This document shows, one piece after another, positions 22,762-34,074 of a stretch of 64,000 bases of DNA (position 1 is the stretch's first letter; each line of letters starts with the position of its first letter). The position numbers and the translations under genes were made by a program. This stretch comes from Chlorophyllum brunneum (Eukaryota > Basidiomycota > Agaricomycetes > Agaricales > Agaricaceae). The notes under the pieces were generated by a model, which worked only from the letters and a program-made list of their open reading frames with translations, was not told the origin of the DNA and ran no database searches. The stretch is taken from NCBI GenBank assembly GCA_963576785.1, contig OY756141.1:3348001-3412000 (forward strand), read 5' to 3'.

Positions 22762-24258
22762 ATGTCAAGGTCGATCACTCATATTGAAGAGGTCAAATTC
22801 TTGAACGCGGCGCTGGAGAGATTAGAAAGCGAAATCCAACTACTTCTCTCACGAAGAACCCAATATTTCCGTAGGCTTAACGAGATTCGTGCCACAACTG
22901 CCGCTTTGCCCGTCGAGACACTCTCCATTATTTTCGATCAGGCTTGCTCTGAATTCAACGTATCCCCTATCACTTTCGGTCAAGTCTGTTCTCACTGGAG
23001 AGAAGTCGCCTGGTCCTCCCCAAGAATATGGACTTCCATCAGTGTCAATGCGATATTTCATGATGTATCCCAAACCCCAAAACACTGCATTGACCTTTTG
23101 CAACTTTATTTCACCAACTCAGCTGATCTCTCCGTATGGCTTCAGCTGGGTGAGCGCCGGACATCTCCAGAGCTGCGTGTTCCAATCCAGGACTTACTCC
23201 TTCTCATTTTCCGGGATAATCCTCAGAAGTTGCGCGGCCTTAGGCTGAGGTCCATTACCCAACCCTTGTGGCGTCACATCCGCGACGTTGTTCAGCCTGA
23301 TCTTCTGATCAACCTCACGACGATTGATCTTGACCGCGCGCCCTTCAATGACGACGTTTCACCATTCGTTTCTGCCCCAGCTTTGACAAAAATGTCTGCC
23401 TGCGGAGACTTTGGAATTGCTGCATACCCTTGGACACAACTCACTTCCCTGTCGCTCGAGAATGTTCCGATTGACCAATGCCTTCACCTCCTCTTTGAAT
23501 GTTCTTCCCTATTGGAGTACCGTTATACGAACCCTCTTTACATCGTTCCCATTCCATCAAGGTTTTCCAACATCCACCATCACCAGAACGTTACTCTGTC
23601 CCATCTACGTACCTTGGAATGGCCAGTCTGTGGTGATCGGTGGACTCGCTGCCTCTTAGCATCCGTGAGGTTCCCCCTCTTGTGCAACCTGATTTTCAGG
23701 AACTCTGCAGGGCCTAGAGCAGGAAGCTTACCAGCTGACCTTCGATCTCCCTTGGAGGAATTTGTCCTTCATCTGTCACATCTGAGGACTTACAAAGGGG
23801 AATTCAATCTCGTTTGGAAACGTCCAGCCCAGCCGGAGGATGACCCCTACGTCGAGGTCAATGGCATGTGGCTATTACGAGAGCTGGAAGAAGTAGAGTT
23901 TATAGGACTGGAGGATCGCGACACGACGTTCATATTTGACCGCCTTCGCATATGGGACGAGCCTGACACCTTGAACTTTCTACCCAGGTTGAGAATATTA
24001 GTATTGAATGTGTTGGGCCCGCTTGATAGCCACGCCTTCCTGGACTTCCTGAAAAGTAGACGGAATGGTGATGATCAAAAGTGGGCGAGGTATCAACGAC
24101 TAGAAACCGTCCGGTTTTTGAATGTAATTTTACCAACTGACTGCTCGGACCCTTTCTGGAATTTCAAACCACGGCAACTCCGGGTCATGAAAGAGCTGAT
24201 TCGCGAGGGATTGGAAATAGACGTGGCTCTCGGTCCGACCCCTATCACTTGCAACTAA
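22762..24258 (+). CDS. F-box protein, intact tandem copy
   Basis: Single exon, 498 aa, from ATGTCAAGGTCG. Residues 1-40 form a predicted coiled coil (LNAALERLESEIQLLLSRRT). The F-box covers about residues 45-95: TAALPVETLSIIFDQAC, then ITFGQVCSHWREVAWSSPRI, with the VC.W+.vA core usual in mushrooms. The rest is an irregular Leu-rich region with no named domain. It should act as a substrate adaptor of an SCF ligase; the target is unknown. It has a dead tandem sister immediately upstream that shares its promoter sequence. Confidence 0.85.
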   Translation: MSRSITHIEEVKFLNAALERLESEIQLLLSRRTQYFRRLNEIRATTAALPVETLSIIFDQACSEFNVSPITFGQVCSHWREVAWSSPRIWTSISVNAIFHDVSQTPKHCIDLLQLYFTNSADLSVWLQLGERRTSPELRVPIQDLLLLIFRDNPQKLRGLRLRSITQPLWRHIRDVVQPDLLINLTTIDLDRAPFNDDVSPFVSAPALTKMSACGDFGIAAYPWTQLTSLSLENVPIDQCLHLLFECSSLLEYRYTNPLYIVPIPSRFSNIHHHQNVTLSHLRTLEWPVCGDRWTRCLLASVRFPLLCNLIFRNSAGPRAGSLPADLRSPLEEFVLHLSHLRTYKGEFNLVWKRPAQPEDDPYVEVNGMWLLRELEEVEFIGLEDRDTTFIFDRLRIWDEPDTLNFLPRLRILVLNVLGPLDSHAFLDFLKSRRNGDDQKWARYQRLETVRFLNVILPTDCSDPFWNFKPRQLRVMKELIREGLEIDVALGPTPITCN

Positions 24259-24482
24259 CTCTCGCCTGGTTGTACGTGTCGGAGTGTTCTGAACGTGACG
24301 AGTTGTTCCTGGTATATATCCCGATGCCAGCGTTTGATAAATGCTTTTGATAGGACGGGCCCTTTTTTTTGTCTTTTGTAGTTAATCTTTGTTGCATATT
24401 GGTAAAAACAGAACAGACGAAAAATCCATAGTTTTTAGATATACCGTTATATAGCCATAAACATTAAGTATTCCACCCATCC

Positions 24483-26799
24483 TTAGGCAAAGGTCCGGAT
24501 TACTGTGTGCGCTTCGGCACCATAGATACTCATTCCCATCTACGGAACCAGTCAGTTCCTACGAATGTCACAAGTCGAACACAAAAAACTCACCTTCCTC
24601 GGGCATTTCAACGTGATTCGATTACAACCCCATACCCTGATCTCTTCCAACTTCCCACAACCACCCTTCCTCACGACTTGACCATCTACCTCCATCTCGT
24701 CCATATTCTTAGTGGTCTCAGGCACACCATCTACCCAAGCCTTGACAACGAAGTCCGACATCTCCCTGACCCAACCAACGTCTACTTTTCTCAACGCTGG
24801 TGCCTTGATCGCCAAACTAACCAACGCGTCCTCTCCAAGATCTTTCCACCCATTCACACTGAGTTCTTCCAAGTTCTCGCCAGAGTGATCCAATACTGCA
24901 TTGAAAGACTTGTCTGCCAGAGCGGGGTTCCTCGACAAATCCAATCGTACAAGAGGTGGATTATTAGTCCAAGATTTGAAAAATCTGGCAACGCCGTTGT
25001 TACTGAGTTCAGGTAAATGGTTGAGCATGAGGGTTTCTAGTGATGTTGTATGAGGGAGTAAGCCCTCGGTGAGGAAGCCGTCAGTGAGTAGAATATGTTT
25101 CGAAACGTTGAGTTCAGTGAGTTTACTCCCAATTGAGGATAGGAGTTCCACCATTGCTTCTTCCTCACAGGACACTTCTGGGTCGGAAAGGTCAAGGTAG
25201 TTGAGCTTGCTTGTATTCCCATTTTGACCCAGCTTAGCGAGCTCAAGTAAGAATTCGTCATTGAGTTTCCCAATTTCCTTTAGTCGTAGCGCTTGTAGGG
25301 TGGAACCGCATGATGATAAGAGAGACCTTAGGCAATCCAGATCGAAACGAGGGCTTTGGGTAATAAGGCATTTTTCGAGATTAGGATGAGTTGTGAAAAA
25401 CCTTTGCCAGGAAGGCGGTTTTACAAGGAAGGGACCAAGTAATTCGATATGGTTGAGTGCTGGAATGGATGTACTGAGGGTGTTAAAGGCTTCGTCGTTG
25501 ATCTGACCGCAAAAATCTAGTCGGAGCGAGGTAAGGTTTGGATTGAGGTATCCGAGTGTAGTGAAGGCATCCGGTGATAGGTCTGGCGAGAATTGTTAGA
25601 CACGCTTCCGTAAGCACTGCTCATACGTACTGGTAGCATCATAGAGCGCGAGTGTTGTGTTAGTTGTATTGTAAAACAGTTGCACGTTTTCCGAAGTTCT
25701 AGAATGATAGGATTAGCAGATATATCTGAAGGTCATGGCACGACAACATACAAGCTACGGTTTTTAGATAGTGCTTTGGAGATGGCTTCAACATTCATAG
25801 TTCCAATATCGCCCAAGGCTTCAACGTCGTCAATGTATTTCGTGATCAGCTGTGCCAGGTGTCAGTATTTACTCTTTCTTCCAGGTAAAGGACGACCTAC
25901 CTGGACACAGAGAGATACAAGACTGGGGAAACGTCTCTCCTCAAAGTTTGTGACAGTCCTCTTTTCGGCCGGGTTCTTCTTTTGGGCGGTTCGCTTCTTC
26001 TTGAAAGGGTCGTTTCCAGATGCTTTGGCGCACGAATGACACAGCCAGCCAGGACCGGGGATAGCAGCCATCGTGTATATCGTCTAGAGACTCACAGTCA
26101 GCATCCTAGAGCCCGGTGGGGTCAACATAGACATACCACAGTAAACTGCTCCTCGCACTTGACACAATCAGCAAAGCTACCTGGTGCAGGCCGACGACCT
26201 GTTCCAGCGTCTGTGGCACCTCGCATGAGCCTCGAGGGCGCATTGTATGTATCATCATCTTCGTCCATGTCCTCATCACTATCTTTGATTCCACGTTTCT
26301 TTTTCTCTTTCGCTTTGAGTTTTGCCTCAGCGGCTTTACTGAGTTTACGTTTCTTTCCAGTCGTCGTTTGAGCTTCTGCTTGTACTGCCGCAGATCCAAC
26401 TTCTTGCTCAGGCCCAGAGTTATCCAAATCATCTGAAGCATTTCCGGAATACTGTGGATAGGATCATGTCAGGACCAATTGTCAAGGGAAACTAGTGCTA
26501 GAAAACGCACGCGGAGGCCGGAACGAGTTCGGGTCCTCTGCCTACGGCTTCTGGTAAGTGATTGAGGTTGGGTCGGTTCCGTGCTGTCGCTCCGCGCTTG
26601 ATTTGAAGACCCTGCGACGGGTTGTTCGTGGTTTTGTGCGTTGCGTGTGGCGACGCGTCGGGCAATGCTGGTGGCATTGATGCCAGACTCCTAATACCTG
26701 ATGTTTCAGACGGAATTCAGCTCTCGGAACCATTCAGCGCACCCTCAAAAATTCTGTAAGAGCTGATGTTGGTCCACGGACGTTGTTGGGACCGCTCAT
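24483..26799 (-). CDS. RAD7: DNA repair protein Rad7/Rhp7
   Basis: Eight exons (26799-26743, 26690-26511, 26451-26137, 26083-25901, 25849-25752, 25698-25631, 25582-24594, 24539-24483) give 648 aa. The N-terminus MSGPNNVRGPTSALTEFLR is highly typical of Rad7. A Lys-rich region follows (KKRKLSKAAEAKLKAKEKKK), then an acidic patch, then a four-Cys element split by an intron (DCVKCEEQF and WLCHSCAKA), the Rad7-type zinc element. The rest is a leucine-rich repeat array (LTELNVSK, LETLMLNHLPELS, LVRLDLSRNPALA, LEEIRVWGCNRI). In yeast Rad7 with Rad16 recognises UV lesions in non-transcribed DNA and is part of a Cul3-type ubiquitin ligase. The last exon ends EAHTVIRTFA. Confidence 0.93.
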
Positions 26800-27091
26800 G
26801 ACGGTGAAAAGCTAATTAGCGCGTCGGTCACGCGGTCACTGTCGTGACTCCAATTAACGGGTCGGCGGTTCCGTACCACCTGTTTAGCCCAGCTGTCCTT
26901 TTCTATTGGACGGGCAATAGACCTAACATTCCTTTCGGAATTGAATGGTATCGTCGTAGGACGAATAAACCGTATTTCAAGGGGACTTTTGAGGAGTCTG
27001 ATGAGTATTACTTAATCGCAGTGGGCATCACCTGACATTTTCTGCGGTTACCTGACCTAATCCCTCCTCACAAGGACCACCGACATCACAT
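26800..27091. promoter_or_regulatory. Bidirectional promoter between RAD7 and CUS1
   Basis: Only 292 bp separate the divergent ATGs. GC-rich elements (acgggtcggcgg, gcgcgtcggtcacgcgg) lie in the middle and no clear TATA is present, as expected for housekeeping genes. Confidence 0.5.
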
Positions 27092-29227
27092 ATGGCTACA
27101 GCTGTTGCAACAGCACCCGCGCTTAATGGTCAGCCCACTACAAATGGAAAGCCCAAAGTAAAGTCCAAAAATCAGCTCAGACGGCTGAAGCAGAAACAAA
27201 GGAAGGCGGCGGGACCAGGCTCGGCAGAGACTCTTGTGAGCACCCTTGGTTTATCATGCAGTACGCCGAAAAGCTGACGAATGCGAAAATGCCCGGTCAT
27301 ATTATTTTAGAATGGAGATACCACTGACACGGAAAGCGTGAAGAGGGAGGATGAGGAGATGCTTCCGGTTTCAAGGTCTGCTGCTGAGTACGCCTCGGGG
27401 GAGCCAGACGGCAAGGGGAGCGGCTTTGAAGAGGTGTTTGCGCGTTTCCGACTACCTCCAGATGAGGCTTCCGTGCGTCCTGCAGTGCTAACACTCCATA
27501 AACATCTCACCCGCAGGTTCATTTAGGTTGTGAAACCCCCGGAACCTACAAAGGGCGAGGTTATATACTCGGACGACGACATGGAATCTGCTGAAGATTC
27601 GGACGCTGACGTCAAAAAGCCTCTCTCGAAAAAGAAGCAACGCAAAATGAACCGTCTTACTGTCGCCGAGCTCAAGCAACTAGTGAAAAAGCCTGAAGTG
27701 GTCGAGTGGACTGACGTGACGGCTGCAGACCCTCGGCTACTCCTTCACCTCAAGTCGCACCGCAACACTGTGCCCATTCCAGCTCACTGGTCAGCGAAAC
27801 GTGACTATCTACAGGGGAAGAGGGGTATTGAAAAGCCTCCCTTCCAGCTGCCTTCTTACATTGCGGATACGGGAATTGCGACGATGCGAGACGCCGTGAA
27901 AGAGAAGGAGGCGAACATGAGTTTGAAGGCAAAAACGAGGGAGAGGGTGCAACCCAAGATGGGCAAAATCGACATAGACTATCAAAAGTTACATGACGCT
28001 TTCTTCAAGTTCCAGACGAAACCCCCGGTCACCGGTTTTGGAGAAATGTGAGCGACTTTATTTCTGTTTTCTCCTTGGCTAATTTGCTGCTTAGGTACTA
28101 CGAAGGAAAGGAATTTGAGACGTCGCTGAAGGAAAAGCGACCCGGTGACCTATCGCCTGAGCTTGTAGAAGCTTTGTCAATCCCGCCACTTGCACCTCCT
28201 CCTTGGTTAATCAGTATGCAGCGGTTCGGTCCGCCGCCCAGTTACCCTACGCTGAGGATCCCTGGGTTGAACGCGCCTATACCAGAAGGGTGAGTCATTG
28301 ATACTCGTTGTTTTCGCATCGTCTACATCTTTATCTAGTGCACAGTGGGGCTTCCATCCGGGTGGATGGGGAAAACCACCCCTGGATGAGTACAATCGGC
28401 CCCTTTATGGTGATGTGTTCGGCGTACTACCCAAGGTCACCGATACTGGAGTAAGTTTTGTACCCCGCCGTTTCACTCTAATCCCAAGGGTGCTTATTTT
28501 GTCTTAGTTAGGCGAACCTGTTGATAAAACATCTTGGGGCGAACTCGAGCCCGAAGAGGGTATGTCTCATCTTTTTGACGTTTCCTCCGGTACTGAATGT
28601 TCCTCACAGAGGAGGAGGAGAGCGAAGAAGAAGAGGAAGAAGAGGAAGAGGAAGAAATCGCTGATGTCTCCATGGACGGGGTCCAAACGCCGTCAGGTCT
28701 TGAGACACCATCCGGGATGGCTAGTGTCGTTTCAACGGTTGCTGGAGGTCTCGAGACGCCCGACTTCCTTGAATTACGCAAGAATGCAAGACCATCGGTG
28801 GACGCAGGGGATTCAGGTCCCCGCAGTCTATATCAGGTTGTGCCAGAGAAACAGACGAACGTGCGTGGACTTATGGGAAGTGAGCGTGGATACGATGTGT
28901 CCGCCGTCGGCGGTAGCGCTATTCCCGTGTTGGGTGATGAGCGTGGAAGCAGGGTAGGAGGAATAATATTCGTTGTCTCGACCTTGTACTGATAAATTGC
29001 ATTTTAAGCAGAAGAGGAATGGTGTCGACGTATCAATTGATGCATCTGAGCTTGAGGGCTTGACGGAGGACGAGCTGAGAAGGAAGTATGATGTACATGC
29101 GAGAAGTAACGCAGGTGTACCTGGGAGTAAAGAGGATTTCTCGGATATGGTTGCGAAAGAGATGGCGAAGAAGAAACAGAAAATGGAAAGAGAGAAGGAT
29201 GGGCGAAAGGACAAGTTCAAGTTCTAG
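27092..29227 (+). CDS. CUS1: Splicing factor 3B subunit 2 (SAP145/Cus1)
   Basis: Eight exons (27092-27235, 27311-27472, 27527-28047, 28095-28289, 28339-28450, 28508-28559, 28610-28953, 29012-29227) give 581 aa. After a basic N-terminus (KSKNQLRRLKQKQRKAA) comes the DUF382 core: LTVAELKQLVKKPEVVEWTD, LLLHLKSHRNTVPIPAHW, FQLPSYIADTGIATMRDA. Next is the PSP motif region (PGDLSPELVEALSIPPLAPP, PPSYPTLRIPGLNAPIP, WGFHPGGWGKPPLDEYNRPL), an acidic Glu run, and a basic C-terminus. SF3B2 is a core U2 snRNP protein that helps recognise the branch site in the nucleus. The order and spacing of these blocks leave little doubt. Confidence 0.96.
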
Positions 29228-30895
29228 ATATTACCATCCCCCCCCCCTCTCTTTCGCTATGTTTTCTCTCTACTTGATAGTAGTGGAGAATTTTGTCAAT
29301 CTTATGTTTTTTATATTGTTCAACTTCAGATTGGGCAATTCCTATATTTCTTCTTTGCTCGATTGAGAATAGGATATTTTGTTTTGTATTGAAATACAGA
29401 CTACTGGTGCGGTTTGTGCTGTTGAGATCGGGTGTGGTCTACCCACCCAGTCCATGATGCTTGAAGGAGGTTGACACTTGTTCAGGACCTATTTGACATT
29501 GATGAGGTGAAGTCTGACTTGAAAACAGATACAAATGGAAGTGCGCCCATCAACTCTCGATCTTTCAAACCGTCTCTATGGAGAAATGAAGCTGAAACCT
29601 AATATGGTCAGGAAATTCATATCTGGGGGGCTTGCGAATGGAGTTAGCAGGATCGTTGGATGAGGACACACATATTTGGAGTTGACAGCATAGGAACTTG
29701 GTTGATAACTAGCCCACACTGAACATGACGGAGGTTGGCTGGTACTAGTAGTACGATAATACCATCTGTGATGGTACAATGCACCTCATCATTTTTTGGA
29801 GATTGGATATATGTACGTCTCGTTGACGACACTGGCATAGATTCATCATAACATAGAACACTAAATTCTCAATGATCACATTGAAACTTGGCTTCAGTTC
29901 CCTCCAGCAGCGCCTTAGCGTTCATGTCCATCAGCTTGATGCTACATCTATATGGCTTTGTAAAGAACACAGTGAAACCATTGAAGCTTACCTATTTCAG
30001 CGAGAATCTTGCTCGGCACGTTATACTACAGGTCGCCCAGGGTATCAGGTATCTTCATGAAGAACGTAACTAAGTGCCTTTCTACAAGGAATGATATAAC
30101 TCACCTCGGTACGACGAACAACTGAGGTGGGAGGTAAAACGGCACGTAGCCATATACTAGGAAACGGAACGGAATAAAAGGGGGTCTGTAAGAATGAATG
30201 AAACGAGAGGTAATCACAAGGGTATGGACGGATAATTTTGTCAGGAGAAACACTTAGGGGCTCTCGTGGGTGGTGTCGTAGCAGGACTTATGTTCAATAC
30301 TTTGGATAACTTCACAGCTGTTACAAGCCTGTCCCAGTTTTGCAACCCACCTGAGGAATTATATCTCTTTCAGCTTCATCCTTGGACTGTCTTCGCTTTG
30401 GGGAGGGCAAGAATTTTTGTAACAGCAATCCAAACACTTGTATATGCCGGGTAATGACTTGAGCATATGCTAATTTGTAGTGAATCCAACATCAGTGTAA
30501 AAAGCTCACTGATTGTGAAGCAGTTACTTGCCATCTTCCATAACCAAACTGTGAGGCTGTGAAAGGTTCTTCGTTTCCTCCTTCTGACTTGAAAATAGCA
30601 GTAATGGGATAAATCCTTTCATTCCGTGAAATGGTCCTGGAAATTATGAACACCAATTAACATTGAATACCTACATGCTTTGATCAAGGTACATCAGCTA
30701 CTTTATTTCTATTCCAACATTCATGTTATACAGTATATAGAAGATAGTATCTCTACTACTTTGATGCTTTCACCGATGGGGAAGATGTAAGTATGAATAT
30801 ATTTGTAGAATCATTATTATAATTGTACTAGTGTACACCGTACATACAGGTGGTGGCGAACGAGCAACAAAGGGAGAATATTCACCCCAGCATGA
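29228..30895. other. Intergenic with a protein-kinase relic
   Basis: Apart from the kinase fragment at 29960-30073 nothing coding is recognisable. The DNA is AT-richer than the flanking genes but still contains CpG. Confidence 0.5.
29960..30073 (+). pseudogene. Orphan fragment of a Ser/Thr protein kinase
   Basis: The plus-strand frame reads YFSENLARHVILQVAQGIRY then LHEERN and a stop. This is the alpha-E helix that precedes the HRD catalytic loop in kinases. The expected HRDIKPEN does not follow and no other kinase motif is found nearby, so this is a relic or an isolated exon of a broken gene. Confidence 0.6.
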
Positions 30896-32333
30896 CTAGG
30901 TCGTAACTTCAGGATAAACTGATTGTGTCCCCCCACTCGAGAAAGTGATGGTTTCACGTTGATTCTGAACACCCCTCTGGGTAGGGGCAGTCGTCGAGGA
31001 GGTCTTTGGTTGAAAGATTGATTCATTATCAGCCACTTCCCAGTCAAGGTCTGATCCTGACTCATTCGACATCGGATAATGCCGAAATTGGGGGCGAGAT
31101 GAGAACTGTATTGTGGATACTGCTTCGGTGCAATGCTTTTTGAGGTAAATTCGGCTGTTGAGAAGGCGGAGGAGGGTATTGGAGTAGAGCTTTGGCAAGA
31201 TGAAGGCAGGAGTGTTAAAAGCCTCGTTTCCGGGTAACGATACGAAGAGGACCGCGCTTAAAGTTGCCGTCGCCGCTAGGGAAGATGTTAAAACCATTCC
31301 GGACCCCTCGCATCGGGGCTTACCAGTTACTGTTCCGGTCTCGACGCTGAGGCGTACAAGCTTCGTGACCACTGCCGCTGTTCTCTTCAGTCCGGGATCA
31401 CGTTTCAGGAGCTGTGGAAGTTCCGTATGATTAAAATTTTTTTGATTCATTTTGAAGCTCACATTATGGGTCATGACTCCAGCGATGAGGATATCACAGG
31501 CCGCAGATGAAAATAACCAAGTCTAGTGAGGCGTCAATCTTTATCCAGCAGATGACCGGCAGGGGATTCGTACCACCAGGACAGCCAACGAGCCACCCAA
31601 CCTTGAATAAAACTCGGATTCGTGGGCATGCACCGCTTGTACAGTTGCAGTTGCCAACTGCAGAAGTGTAATCTGTGAAGGAGCGTCAATAACTGACCTC
31701 CTACCCTGGCTCAGGGTGGCCAACTTACTACTGCGATAAGGGCGCTCACTACAACGGACCGCGATAGTTTGTATATTCGGTACGTATAAAACATATGAGC
31801 AATAAAGCCGGCTGAAATATCATTTGTCAGCACGATTCAAATGGAGGGACCACTGACCAAGCAACACGTACTGAGTCCTGAGAGCATGGGTATCCCGAGC
31901 CACGCCAGACGCACTTTGTCGATAGCTACTGGGTCCCCGAAATGGGTAATAAGTGAATCATATACTCCATATGTTAAAACGGCTGTTTGAACGTTTTCCA
32001 GCAAAAAGATGAAATAGACGATTATCTTGAATATGGGTTTGTCCTTCGGGTATGAAACATGGTAATTATCTACAAAAGAAAAGACATCAATCGGGCGCTG
32101 AGTGTAGACAAGGAGAATCGGAATGGACACTTACACACTTGGGTTACCAAAGTCCCGTAAAGTGCCCAATTGAACAGCAAGCCAAAAAACTAAAGCTGAA
32201 CATCAATAGACCGCTTCAGACCCTGTGTTATTGCTCTTCACTTGTGTAGTTGCGCTGCGCTAGTGAGAATCAGCGTTTAGCAGCGGGTTGTGTGTGGCAC
32301 TCACCTGTTCTTTACAAGCGATGGTCCGTCCAT
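30896..32333 (-). CDS. DUF6534 multi-pass membrane protein
   Basis: Eight exons (32333-32305, 32254-32242, 32189-32135, 32069-31872, 31811-31729, 31672-31574, 31522-31324, 31275-30896) give 351 aa. Successive hydrophobic stretches fit a seven-helix protein: FFGLLFNWALYGTLVTQVY, IFKIIVYFIFLLENVQTAVL, MFYTYRIYKLSR..., TWLFSSAACDILIAGVMTH, ATLSAVLFVSLPG. The family block ...LVRLSVETG... / PKLYSNTLLRLLNSR is diagnostic of DUF6534, expanded in mushrooms and of unknown function. The C-terminal tail is hydrophilic. Exon 2 is only 13 nt and was placed because it restores frame. A TATAAAG lies about 60 nt upstream of the ATG. A CpG-decayed 5' copy lies at 37.1-38.05 kb. Confidence 0.75.
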
Positions 32334-33484
32334 TGATATGAAACTATCATTTGCGGAAGGGGGGATGGTCCTGATCACAGACAGTCAGCTTTATACAATC
32401 TATAATAGGTGGGCCAGAATAGTTGTTGATTGGTTGCTTTGATATCCACGGCGCTGTGGGTAGGGTGATCCTGAACAATACGGCACCCACGAACAGCCAA
32501 GAACCAGGGGAGCGGAAGTGAAATTTTCATGACCGAGCTTTCCTCATAGGTCTCATGATCCAACACGCCTTCTCCAAGGATAGTACCAGCTGGCCCCTTC
32601 TAGCGCTTGCGATGATACCATCATGTGGCAACAATGTAACTCCATTTTCGTCACATTCATCACAAAAAAGATCACGCCCTTTCCCGCTCTCCTTTTTTAC
32701 TCGTTCATCCATGGGATGTGGAGACAGCGATCCTCTTGAGAGAGGCAGAATTGGAGGGGAAAGAGTGAGGTGTAAGAGTGCACTGGGCTGCAAAAGCGTA
32801 ATCCCAGTTGATCGGCCATCACTCACGCTTTCCCGCTTTTGCTGCTCTAGAATTTGGCCCCGTTCTGCTGTGTTCATGCTATTCCGTTTTTGTCAGGCCA
32901 AGAAATTTGCCCGAACCCCTCTCCAGCCAAAGGGTATCGACTGTTCCATCATTCCAGTGCTGATGCCCAAGACCCCAGCAAGAACTTTGATGTTGATCTT
33001 GACTTGATATACCTTCATCGGCTTGAATTCGTGTAGCAGCCTCTTAGCATTCTGGGTAGTTCTTCATAATGGCTACCGCAAACGATGATCTTCGCGATCA
33101 ACGAGTCAATGTCTGTACAGATTGCCCACTCGGGCATTGGTTGGGAGTGTGACGAGAAAAGCCGTGTATCAATATGGACGCCACGACCAGTTGGTCACTG
33201 ATTCTCGGAGGCACGAGCGAATCCTGGTGTCAATAGGAAGCCATCCTGAGGTTTTCGGAAGTGAGGCAAAGCTGAATGGTGGTAGATTTGGGTGCGAGAT
33301 TGGTACGAAACGAAAGCAATAAAAAAAGGGTTGGTGGAAGAAGAAGAAGTAGCTGTGTTCTGACTAGATCAGTGTTTCTTCTATCAGAATGTCAGTAGAA
33401 ATATCAGATAACACTTACTTGTGTGGTGTGCTCAACTTGAATACAAAGGTTTATCTCAAGAACAGCTCATTGGTTTATTGCCTA
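31351..33484. repeat. 2.1 kb segmental duplication, copy A
   Basis: Sequence from inside the DUF6534 gene to a TA at 33483-33484 recurs in the same orientation at 37083-39170. Copy A holds the intact gene part and keeps its CpGs up to about 33360; the last 130 bp next to the transposon island have lost them. Upstream of the gene (32.4-33.4 kb) the unit holds no gene I can recognise, although both copies contain mid-sized open frames. Confidence 0.9.
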
Positions 33485-33790
33485 CAGTAGGGGACAAAAC
33501 CCTTTCAATGATTTCCAGTTCCGGACAAATTCTTGAATAACTCCTGAACTACCAAAGCAATTGACTCCATATTTTAATTGTAGATAGCCCTACATCTATT
33601 CTATGTCATCTATAAACATCATAGTGTAATATGAATTTTCTGAGGTGCTATGAATTAATGAATATTATGAGTACATTGGAAGGGTTTTGTCCCTCAGTCT
33701 CAAATATCACAAAATCAACTCTCTAGTACTTGGTATATGCCTCCCTGGCTTTCAACACAGCCTAAACCCTTCTAGGCATACTGTTATGTC
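33485..33790 (-). mobile_element. Tc1/mariner element, 3' remnant
   Basis: The end is TA followed by CAGTAGGGGACAAAACCC, a Tc1-type terminal inverted repeat at a TA target. On the minus strand, about 240 bp inside, the frame reads SMPRRV, stop, AVLKAREAYTKY, stop, which is the C-terminus of fungal Tc1/IS630-type transposases with one internal stop. The partial inverted copy gaagggttttgtccct at 33679-33695 lies between. The remainder of the transposase is missing. Confidence 0.75.
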
Positions 33791-34074
33791 AGAACCTTGA
33801 ACCTATGTCAGAGATTACAACAAGTTCCCAGAAGCAATACTACTTGTCCTACCACCACAATCCAACAACACCATCATCAACTCTTTACTCCAACTCACTT
33901 GGAAATATACACCATACTTACATGTATGTGACACCAATGGACTCTACTTGTGCACCATCAAGAATAACTTCTATGGCACCTGGAATAATGGTTAAAGCAT
34001 GACCTACTACCGAAGAAACAATGCAGTACATCCACTCTTACATATACACTTATGGTCCAGCACTTGAAGTGCTC

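Larger units (their letters stand above)
20450..24258 (+). repeat. Tandem duplication of an F-box gene with its promoter
   Basis: Two copies of the same gene lie head to tail about 2.15 kb apart. Similarity starts upstream of the coding region (tcatgtgacaaaa at about 20457 and 22615, and the ...agctatctt... leader) and runs to the 3' end of the coding sequence. The first copy is a pseudogene; the second is intact. Confidence 0.85.

Noticed and set aside
32527..33007. 117- and 150-codon frames on both strands upstream of the DUF6534 gene
   Set aside because: They are present in both duplicates but are broken in copy B even where CpG is intact, and neither has domain character.
33485..33700. 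Complete MITE bounded by gggacaaaaccct inverted copies
   Set aside because: The inner copy lies between the transposase stop and the true end, and it lacks a TA target; the piece is better read as the 3' end of a Tc1 element.
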